Assembly (NCBI RefSeq): GCF_003590945.1
Contig: NZ_QYUK01000008.1
Span: 1-64,000 of the forward strand
Direction: 5' to 3'
Length of the DNA: 64,000 bases
Source of the DNA: Oleomonas cavernae
GTDB lineage: Bacteria > Pseudomonadota > Alphaproteobacteria > Zavarziniales > Zavarziniaceae
The translations under genes and the position numbers were made by a program. Under the pieces are notes generated by a model, which was not told the origin of the DNA, searched no databases, and worked only from the letters and a program-made list of their open reading frames with translations. Positions 57,855 to 64,000 of the stretch are shown here, in pieces; the stretch's first letter is position 1, and the number at the start of each line of letters is the position of its first letter.

Positions 57855-58814
57855 TCAGCTCTCGGCCTGGCTCGCCGTGCTGAACTGGCCGCGCTTGCGG
57901 AAGCGCTGGAGATAGGCGGGGACGACCGCCTCGACCGAGGTCGGGGTGATGCCGAAGGCGGCGAGGCCCGGGGCGCCGTCGCCGACCACATTGTCATGGG
58001 CCAGCATCTTGACCTGGTCGGCGGTGATCGGCGCCCCGGGCAGCCAGCCGATGGCGGCGGCCTGCAGCCTGGCAATCGCCCAGGGAATCGGCAGCAGGAC
58101 CGCCTTGCGCCCGGTCGTGGCCAGCACGAATGCCATCAATTCCTTGAAGCTGTAGACCTTGGGGCCGCCCAGTTCGAACGGGGCATCGGCGGCCAGGGTC
58201 GCATCGCCGGTCGCGGCGACGATCGCGTCCGCGACATCGCCAACATAGACGGGCTGGAACCGGGTCTCGCCGCCGCCGATCAGGGGCAGCACCGGCGAGA
58301 GGCGCGCCATGGCGGCGAAGCGGTTGAAGAACTGGTCCTCGGGCCCGAAGACGATCGAGGGGCGCAGGATCACCGCGCCGGGGAAGGCCGCCTTCACCGC
58401 CACCTCGCCCGCCGCCTTGCTGCGGGCATAGTCGGCCGCCGACTCGGCGCTGGCGCCGATCGCGGAAAGCTGGACGAACCGGCCAACCCCGGCCGCCTTG
58501 GCCGCGGTCGCCACCCGGCGGGCGCCCTCGGCCTGCACGGCGTGAAATTTCTGCTGGCCGCCCTCGGCCAGGATGCCGACCAGGTTGATCACCGCATCGG
58601 CGCCGGCAACGGCCTGGGTGACCGACGGGGTATGGCGGACGTTCGCCTGGACGATGGCGACTTGGCCGACATCGCCCATGGGCCGCAGAAAGCCCGCTTC
58701 CTGCGGGCGACGCACGGCGACGCGCACGCGCCAGCCCTGCTTGGCCAGCCGCTTGACGACATAGCGCCCGATGAAGCCCGAACCACCGAATACCGTGACC
58801 AGCCGATCGGCCAT
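57855..58814 (-). CDS. NDUFA9-like NAD(P)-binding protein
   Basis: 319 aa atypical SDR. VTVFGGSGFIGRYVVKRL is the NAD(P) motif; VINLVGILAEGGQQKF, VQLSAIGASAESAADYARSK and LRPSIVFGPEDQFFNRFA are typical of the complex I NDUFA9 family. In Alphaproteobacteria the protein has a role in complex I assembly or stability or in quinone biology; not certain here. Start at 58814 (MADRLV). Confidence 0.87.
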   Translation of the reverse strand: MADRLVTVFGGSGFIGRYVVKRLAKQGWRVRVAVRRPQEAGFLRPMGDVGQVAIVQANVRHTPSVTQAVAGADAVINLVGILAEGGQQKFHAVQAEGARRVATAAKAAGVGRFVQLSAIGASAESAADYARSKAAGEVAVKAAFPGAVILRPSIVFGPEDQFFNRFAAMARLSPVLPLIGGGETRFQPVYVGDVADAIVAATGDATLAADAPFELGGPKVYSFKELMAFVLATTGRKAVLLPIPWAIARLQAAAIGWLPGAPITADQVKMLAHDNVVGDGAPGLAAFGITPTSVEAVVPAYLQRFRKRGQFSTASQAES

Positions 58815-58888
58815 GAAAACCCCCGATACCAAGGCAGCGCCGCCCTGCGGCAGAAACCCGCCCTCGATCCAAAAACAATAGCCGCACC

Positions 58889-59926
58889 TTATTCAATCGG
58901 CGCCGCCGCGCCAACTGCTGCGCGGCGAAAAGCGCCGACTGTGACGCCATACCACCGGCGGAAGGCGTGCTGAAAGGCCGCCGGCTCGGAATAGCCCATC
59001 ATATAGGCCGCCTGGGTGGCGGACATGCCCTGCCCGATCAACTCGCCCGCCAGGTCGCGGCGCACGCCGTCGGCAAAAGCGCGCCAGGTGGTGTCCTGGG
59101 CGGCCAGGAAGGCGCGCACGTCGGCCGGGGTCATCACCGCGGCGGCGGCCACCTCGTCGAGGCCCAGCAGGTCGCCGCGCAGAATGCCGGCGCGCAGCGC
59201 CGCGGCCAGGCCGTGGGCTGGGCTGCGATCGGCGGCCACCGCCTTCAGCCGCGCTTCGCCGGCCAATTCCAGGAAGCCGCGCAGATAGGGATCGGGGCTG
59301 CGCAGGCGCCGGCCGATATCGGCGGCCGGGAAGATCAGCGCGTTGCGCGCCGCGCCATAGCGCACCGGGGCGGGAAACAGCGCTGCGCAGACCGCCGCAT
59401 AGGGCGGGGTTTCATGCTCGAACGCGACGGCATCAAGGCTCAGCGGTCCCTCGGCATGCTCGATGGCGAAGGCGCAGGCCATGGTGAAGTAGTGCTCGAC
59501 CATGAAGCGGGCCGCCTGGGGCGCCAGGGGATTGCGATAGGTCAGCACCGCCTGCGCGCCTTCGAAGGTCAGGGCGACCGAATCGCCGTCGCACAGCAAG
59601 GGCGCAAAGCGGGCCCACAGTTCGAAGCCGGCCCGCAGGGTGTCGGCGTGCGCGTTCAGGTGGTTGATGAAGTGGACGTCCGCCGGCCCGAAGCGGCGGT
59701 GCAGCAGCAGGCCGATCGCCGGCTCGACGCTCGCCGCCGCCTGCCACAAGGCGGTCAACTGGCCAACCGTCATCCGCGCATCGACCGAGGCGAAATCGTG
59801 ATCGGCAAGCTTGATCCGGGCCAGCAGGCCCTCGACCTGCGCCGGTGGCCAGTGCTCGCGCAGGAAGCGCAGCAACACCGCCCCGGCCCGCGATCCTGTG
59901 GTTATCCGCCCCGCCCCATCAGCCAT
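58889..59926 (-). CDS. AraC-family transcriptional regulator
   Basis: 345 aa. N-terminal arabinose-binding-like AraC domain (about 1-220; AVEHAEGP-style YFTMACAFAIEHAEGPL) and C-terminal double HTH (about 250-340: IGQGMSATQAAYMMGYSEPA, FQHAFRRWYGVTVGAFRRA), as in OruR/ArgR-like regulators. Its ATG at 59926 abuts a 9-bp half-site; a second copy lies 21 bases further. It is divergent from the fatty acid hydroxylase gene, its likely target. Confidence 0.9.
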   Translation of the reverse strand: MADGAGRITTGSRAGAVLLRFLREHWPPAQVEGLLARIKLADHDFASVDARMTVGQLTALWQAAASVEPAIGLLLHRRFGPADVHFINHLNAHADTLRAGFELWARFAPLLCDGDSVALTFEGAQAVLTYRNPLAPQAARFMVEHYFTMACAFAIEHAEGPLSLDAVAFEHETPPYAAVCAALFPAPVRYGAARNALIFPAADIGRRLRSPDPYLRGFLELAGEARLKAVAADRSPAHGLAAALRAGILRGDLLGLDEVAAAAVMTPADVRAFLAAQDTTWRAFADGVRRDLAGELIGQGMSATQAAYMMGYSEPAAFQHAFRRWYGVTVGAFRRAAVGAAAPIE

Positions 59927-59956
59927 TTGCGATCACGATTTTGCCGATTGCGATCA
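59927..59956. promoter_or_regulatory. AraC half-sites: two TTGCGATCA direct repeats
   Basis: TTGCGATCA at 59927-59935 and again at 59948-59956, exactly 21 bases apart (two helical turns), in the AraC/hydroxylase divergent region. Spacing and orientation match AraC-dimer binding. Confidence 0.7.
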
Positions 59957-60016
59957 TAGCGACAGCCTCACTGCCGCGGGCATGGTGTCAAGACCAAGCA
60001 TCGGGAGAGAGCCTTC

Positions 60017-60853
60017 ATGGAAGAACTTGCGCAGATCGCCGCCATCCTTGGCGTCTACGCCGCCTTTGTCGTGGTCGAGTACCTGGCCGGCCGCTTCACC
60101 CAGCCCAAGGCGCGGCCGGGCGACGGCTTGATCGAACTGATCTCGACCCTGACCATCCTGCTCGTCACCATCCCGGCCATCTATGTCGCCGGTGCAGCGC
60201 TGACCGAATATCTGGCGCCAGGCTCCCACGACGCCCTGGCGGCACTCAACCCGCTGCTGATGTTCGCGATCCTGCTGGTCGCCGACGACATGAGCCAGTA
60301 CTGGTGGCACCGCACGGCCCATCGCGTGCCCTGGCTCTACCAGTTCCACCGCGCCCATCACGAGGCGCAGTACATGAGCATCCGCATCACTTACCGCAAC
60401 AACCTGCTCTATTACCTGTTCATGCCGGGCCTGTGGGCCTCGGCCGTGCTGGTCTACCTGGGTTTCGGCGAGGTCTATGCGATCTATGGCGGGCTCAAGA
60501 TGCTGGTCATCTTCGGCGCCCATTCCAGCGTGCGCTGGGACGAGCCCCTGTATCGCCATCGCTGGCTGCACCCGGTCGCCTGGGTCGTGGAGCGGGTGAT
60601 CTCGACGCCGGCGACCCACGCCGCCCATCACGGCCTGACCACGGCGGATGGGGTTACCAACTACAAGGGCAACTACGGCAACCTGCTGTTCTTCTGGGAT
60701 GTGCTGTTTCGCACGGCCAAGATCACCCGCCGCTATCCGACGGCCTATGGAATCGAGAATCTGGCGCCGGTCGATCCCTGGCAGCAGATCTTCTATCCCT
60801 TCGTCCGGCGCAAGGCATCGCACCCCGCACAGGCGATCCAGCCGGCGGAATGA
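60017..60853 (+). CDS. Sterol desaturase / fatty acid hydroxylase-family membrane protein
   Basis: 278 aa. Membrane di-iron enzyme with four to five helices. His clusters: HRTAH, then HRAHHEAQY, a further His-rich stretch in the middle, and HAAHH near residue 206. Members hydroxylate lipids, fatty acids, sterols or hopanoids, or cleave ether lipids. The start is set by GGGAGAG about seven bases upstream. Probably controlled by the divergent AraC-type regulator. Confidence 0.9.
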   Translation: MEELAQIAAILGVYAAFVVVEYLAGRFTQPKARPGDGLIELISTLTILLVTIPAIYVAGAALTEYLAPGSHDALAALNPLLMFAILLVADDMSQYWWHRTAHRVPWLYQFHRAHHEAQYMSIRITYRNNLLYYLFMPGLWASAVLVYLGFGEVYAIYGGLKMLVIFGAHSSVRWDEPLYRHRWLHPVAWVVERVISTPATHAAHHGLTTADGVTNYKGNYGNLLFFWDVLFRTAKITRRYPTAYGIENLAPVDPWQQIFYPFVRRKASHPAQAIQPAE

Positions 60854-60901
60854 GAGGACCTGAGGGCGCGCGGCGGGTACCGAATTTTCGTGCGACGGGC
60901 G

Positions 60902-60930
60902 TTGACAACCGTCGCACGCAGCGGTATCAA
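60902..60930 (+). promoter_or_regulatory. Sigma-70 promoter of tRNA-Leu
   Basis: TTGACA (60902-60907), 17 bases, TATCAA (60925-60930). Consensus -35, ideal spacing, 15 bases before the tRNA. Confidence 0.8.
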
Positions 60931-60945
60931 CCGCGCCTCGCACCT

Positions 60946-61032
60946 GCCCAGGTGGCGGAATTGGTAGACGCGCTAGTTTCAGGTACTAGTGCCCGTAAGG
61001 GCGTGAAAGTTCGAGTCTTTTCCTGGGCACCA
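60946..61032 (+). tRNA. tRNA-Leu (anticodon CAG)
   Basis: 87 nt class II tRNA with a 7-bp acceptor stem GCCCAGG/CCTGGGC, D-arm, anticodon stem CTAGT/ACTAG with loop TTCAGGT (anticodon at 60980-60982), a variable arm TGCCCGTAAGGGCG, T-arm with GTTCGAGTC, and an encoded 3' CCA. The extra arm and anticodon identify leucine. Confidence 0.97.
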
Positions 61033-61064
61033 CCGCGAGCCTTCCCACTGATCGAGGCCGCGCC

Positions 61065-61679
61065 ATGACCGTGACGCTCCACAAGGGCGATCTGCCGGCA
61101 GATCTCGATCTCGGCCCCGTGGTCGCGATCGATACCGAGACCATGGGTCTCAACCCCCAGCGCGACCGGCTTTGCCTGGTGCAGCTCTCCTCGGGCGACG
61201 GCAATGCCCACCTGGTGCAGATCGGGCTGGGCCAGACGAGCGCGCCGAACCTGGCGGCCATGCTGATCGACCCCAAGGTCGAGAAACTGTTCCATTTCGC
61301 CCGCTTCGACATCGCCGCCCTGTACCAGGGCCTGGGCGCGCTGACGGCCCCGGTCTATTGCACCAAGATCGCCTCGCGGCTGGTGCGGACCTTCACCGAC
61401 CGCCATGGCCTGAAGGATCTGTGCCGCGACCTGCTGGGCGTGGAAATCTCCAAGCAGCAGCAATCCTCGGACTGGGGCGCTGCCGACCTGACCGAGGCCC
61501 AGATGGCCTACGCCGCCTCGGACGTGCTGTATCTGCACGGCCTGAAGGCGAAGTTCGACGTGCTGCTGGCCCGTGAAGGGCGCACTGGCCTCGCCCGCGC
61601 CTGCTTCGACTTCCTGCCCGCCCGCGCCCAGCTCGACCTGGCCGGCTGGCCCGAGATCGATATCTTCGCACACGCCTGA
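61065..61679 (+). CDS. rnd: Ribonuclease D-like 3'-5' exonuclease
   Basis: 204 aa, only the DEDD exonuclease domain (no HRDC domain), a short alphaproteobacterial form. DEDDy residues: AIDTETMGL (Asp, Glu), FHFARFDIAALY (Asp), and YAASDVLYL (Tyr and Asp). It trims RNA 3' ends, including tRNA precursors. It begins 33 bases after a tRNA-Leu and may share its transcript. Confidence 0.9.
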   Translation: MTVTLHKGDLPADLDLGPVVAIDTETMGLNPQRDRLCLVQLSSGDGNAHLVQIGLGQTSAPNLAAMLIDPKVEKLFHFARFDIAALYQGLGALTAPVYCTKIASRLVRTFTDRHGLKDLCRDLLGVEISKQQQSSDWGAADLTEAQMAYAASDVLYLHGLKAKFDVLLAREGRTGLARACFDFLPARAQLDLAGWPEIDIFAHA

Positions 61680-61820
61680 AGGCGCGCCGGAACCGATCGG
61701 GCGGGCAGCCGTTTCGATTGCGCGGGGGCGTTGCCGCTCCCATATTGCCCTCACCCAGGCCTTGCGCCGGATCGCCGGACCGATGGTCGCGGCGCCCAGG
61801 CGCCGCCCCACCAGCAAGCG

Positions 61821-62792
61821 ATGATCGTGACCGAACAACCGACTGATCTTACCGAAGCCCGCCGCGTGCTCAGCCTGGAAGCGCGCGGCCTCGACGTCCT
61901 GGCGGAGTCGCTGAACGGCGATTTCACCGCGGCCGTCGGCCGAATCGCCCAGGCCAAGGGCCGGGTCATCGTTTCGGGCATGGGCAAGTCGGGGCTGGTC
62001 GGGCGCAAGATCACCGCTACCCTGGCCTCGACCGGCACCCCCGCCCTGTTCGTACACCCGGCGGAAGCCAGTCACGGCGACCTGGGCATGATCACCAAGG
62101 ACGATGTCGTCCTGTGCCTGTCCAATTCGGGCGAGACCGGCGAACTGGTCGACATCATCGACTATACGCGGCGCCACGGCATCGCCCTGCTGGCCATCAC
62201 CGCCGGCGCCGCCAGCACCCTGGCCGAGGCGGCCGACATCGTCCTGGTCCTGCCGGCCGCGGCCGAGGCCTGCCCGCTCGGCCTGGCGCCTACCACCTCG
62301 ACCACCATGCAACTGGCCCTGGGCGATGCCATCGCGGTCGCCTTGATGGCGCGGCGCGGCTTCACCGCCGACCAGTTCAAATCCTTCCACCCGGGCGGCA
62401 AGCTGGGCCGCCACCTGGTGCGCGTCAGCGACCTCATGCACACCGGCGGCGAAATCCCCCTGGCCGGCCCCGGCGAGCGCATGGACAAGGTGCTGCTGAC
62501 CATCACCTCCGGCCGCTTTGGCTGCGTCGGGGTGGTCGATTCGGCCCGGCACCTGGTCGGGGTCATCACCGACGGCGACTTGCGGCGTCACATGGGGCCG
62601 GACCTGCTGCGCCTGGCCGCCGGCGACGTCATGACGCGCACGCCGCGCACCATCCCGTCGCGGGCCCTGGCCTCCGAGGCGCTGCTGATCATGAACGAGC
62701 TGTCGATCACCACCCTGTTCGTGATGGACGATGCCCACCGCCCGGTCGGCATCCTGCACATCCACGATCTGCTGCGCGCCGGGGTCGTGTGA
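61821..62792 (+). CDS. kdsD: KpsF/GutQ-family arabinose-5-phosphate isomerase
   Basis: 323 aa. Converts ribulose-5-phosphate to arabinose-5-phosphate, the precursor of KDO for lipopolysaccharide. The SIS domain (about 30-175) has VSGMGKSGLVGRKI, HPAEASHGDLGM and LSNSGETGE; the C-terminus is a pair of CBS domains (about 205-320; VIPSRALASEALLIMNELSI-like). Start at 61821; upstream in-frame sequence is not family-like. One base separates it from lptC. Confidence 0.93.
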   Translation: MIVTEQPTDLTEARRVLSLEARGLDVLAESLNGDFTAAVGRIAQAKGRVIVSGMGKSGLVGRKITATLASTGTPALFVHPAEASHGDLGMITKDDVVLCLSNSGETGELVDIIDYTRRHGIALLAITAGAASTLAEAADIVLVLPAAAEACPLGLAPTTSTTMQLALGDAIAVALMARRGFTADQFKSFHPGGKLGRHLVRVSDLMHTGGEIPLAGPGERMDKVLLTITSGRFGCVGVVDSARHLVGVITDGDLRRHMGPDLLRLAAGDVMTRTPRTIPSRALASEALLIMNELSITTLFVMDDAHRPVGILHIHDLLRAGVV

Positions 62793-62793
62793 C

Positions 62794-63444
62794 ATGGCAT
62801 CGCCGCCCAAATCAAGCAGCAGCAGCGTGAGCGCCCCGCGCTCCGGCGGTCTCTACAGCCGTTTCGTCGGATTGATGAAGATCGTGCTGCCGCTGGTTGC
62901 CGTCGGCCTGCTGGCCGCTGTTCTGGTCTGGCCCTCAATCGAAGGCAAGCGGGACTTTGCCCTGTCCTACAGCGACGTGGAAGTGCGGGCCGATGGCCTG
63001 GAGATGATCGCCCCGGTGCTGACCGGCGCCGACGACCAGGGCCGGCCCTATGTGATCAACGCCAAGCGCGCCACGGCCGACGGCCTGGAGCCGACCGCCG
63101 TCACGCTCTACGAGATTACCGCCGACCTGGCGCTGGAAGACGGCCGTCCGGTCAAGATCGTCGCCGCCACCGGGCTATATCGCCCGGCCGATAAAATCCT
63201 TACGCTCGACGGCGGTGTTACAGTGACTTTGGCCGACGGACACGTGGTGAAGCTGGAGACGGTCGCACTCGACCTTGCCAAAGGCACCGCTTCGAGCGAC
63301 AAGCGGGTGGAAGGGGCAGGCCCGACCGGGCGCATCGAGGCCGATCGGCTGCGGGCGAGCGACAACGGCCACCTGCTTCGCTTCGAGGGTGACGTCAAGG
63401 CGGTGATCGTGCCGTCGCAAGGGCAAACCGGGGACGGGAAATGA
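62794..63444 (+). CDS. lptC: LPS export protein LptC
   Basis: 216 aa. Bitopic inner-membrane protein of the LPS bridge: a polar N-terminus, one membrane helix at about 26-46 (MKIVLPLVAVGLLAAVLVW), then a periplasmic beta-jellyroll (LSYSDVEVRADGLEMIAP, VYEI-like LYEITADLALEDG). It takes LPS from LptBFG and passes it to LptA. Its stop overlaps the lptA start (ATGA). Confidence 0.92.
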   Translation: MASPPKSSSSSVSAPRSGGLYSRFVGLMKIVLPLVAVGLLAAVLVWPSIEGKRDFALSYSDVEVRADGLEMIAPVLTGADDQGRPYVINAKRATADGLEPTAVTLYEITADLALEDGRPVKIVAATGLYRPADKILTLDGGVTVTLADGHVVKLETVALDLAKGTASSDKRVEGAGPTGRIEADRLRASDNGHLLRFEGDVKAVIVPSQGQTGDGK

Positions 63445-64000
63445 CGACAGCAATGAGGCCGGGCCGCGTATCAGTTCTGGGCTTTGCCGCGGCGCTTGCG
63501 TTGGGCTTGGCGGCGGCCGGAACGGCCTGGGCGCAAGGCAACGGCGGCGGCCCCACGGGCGGCCCGCCGCGCCTGAGCTTCGACTCCAAGGCGCCGATCG
63601 AGATCTCGGCGGATGCGCTCGAGGTGCAGGACCAGACCTCGCAGGCGGTGTTCACCGGCAATGTCAACGTGAAGCAGGCCGACATGCTGCTGCGGGCCGA
63701 CCGGCTCGAAGTCTTCTATGCCGGCGGCAGCGTCACCGACGTGACCGGCGGCCCCTCGGGGATCAAGAAGATCGAGGCCAAGGGCAATGTCTTCGTCACC
63801 TCGAAGGAAGACAGCGCCCAGGGCGACAGCGCGGTCTACGAGCCCGAGAAGGGCATCGTGACCATGCGCGGCAACGTCATCCTGACCCGCGGCGAGAATG
63901 TCCTCAAAGGCACCGAGCTGGTGGTCAACCTCAATACCGGCCGCAGCGTCATGACGGCGGGCGGCGACGGTGGCCGGGTCAAGGGCCTGATCGTGCCCGA
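63441..64000 (+). CDS. lptA: LPS transport periplasmic protein LptA (3' cut by window)
   Basis: First 186 residues or so, running off the edge. Signal peptide about 1-31 ending AWA-QG, then the OstA-type jellyroll: ISADALEVQDQTSQAVFTGN, VKQADMLLRADRLEVFY, SAQGDSAVYEPEKGIVTMRG, and LKGTELVVNLNTGRSVMTAG. It forms the periplasmic bridge carrying LPS to LptD. Coupled to lptC. Confidence 0.95.
   Translation, partial: MTTAMRPGRVSVLGFAAALALGLAAAGTAWAQGNGGGPTGGPPRLSFDSKAPIEISADALEVQDQTSQAVFTGNVNVKQADMLLRADRLEVFYAGGSVTDVTGGPSGIKKIEAKGNVFVTSKEDSAQGDSAVYEPEKGIVTMRGNVILTRGENVLKGTELVVNLNTGRSVMTAGGDGGRVKGLIVP

Overview
The window is a GC-rich, densely coded chromosomal segment whose gene content points to an alphaproteobacterium. 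The evidence is an ethylmalonyl-CoA pathway cluster (ecm, ccr, mcd), a class I lysyl-tRNA synthetase, a gltD-gltB pair, a kdsD-lptC-lptA lipopolysaccharide block, and four families of short palindromic extragenic repeats of the kind common in that class. I cannot name a genus. No phage, insertion sequence, CRISPR array or conjugation gene was seen.

Layout. 1-1383: the end of an acyl-CoA dehydrogenase and a zinc alcohol dehydrogenase. 1540-5087: a large RTX repeat protein. 5325-8653: a signalling operon (FecR-domain protein, CRP-like regulator, CHASE2 adenylate cyclase) with a consensus CRP-type palindrome upstream. 8782-23219: a catabolic region with acyl-CoA dehydrogenase, SDRs, acyl-CoA synthetase, cytochrome P450, a TPP enzyme, alcohol and aldehyde dehydrogenases, thiolase and a TetR regulator; it looks like an oxidation route ending in beta-oxidation of a cyclic, branched or terpenoid substrate. 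23383-33545: mixed genes (lysyl-tRNA synthetase, DUF952, IclR, FAH family, HDAC-like deacylase, renalase-like flavoprotein, HNH endonuclease, serine hydrolase, glutamyl-Q tRNA synthetase, a toxin-antitoxin pair, an alcohol dehydrogenase, a small lipoprotein). 33602-36035: an MFS exporter and a TetR regulator divergent across a long inverted repeat, then a papain-like protein. 36156-41465: the ethylmalonyl-CoA genes. 41865-49799: small membrane and MAPEG proteins, an epimerase-ankyrin-VOC operon, a TPR protein, a MarR-GNAT fusion and an NDT-GST-queG operon. 49916-55923: glutamate synthase. 56267-60853: ArsR/quinone oxidoreductase, an NDUFA9-like protein, AraC/fatty acid hydroxylase. 60946-64000: tRNA-Leu(CAG), ribonuclease D, kdsD, lptC and the start of lptA.

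Two themes stand out. First, at least six regulator genes sit next to clear palindromes or direct repeats placed at promoters (CRP box, TetR, MarR, ArsR and AraC sites, a toxin-antitoxin operator), and a perfect 24-bp AT-rich palindrome lies between thiolase and lysyl-tRNA synthetase. Second, about fourteen conserved frames are broken, and every break fits the loss of exactly one G or C. That pattern suggests base-calling errors in the assembly more than real gene decay, so I annotate these loci across the breaks as single genes.
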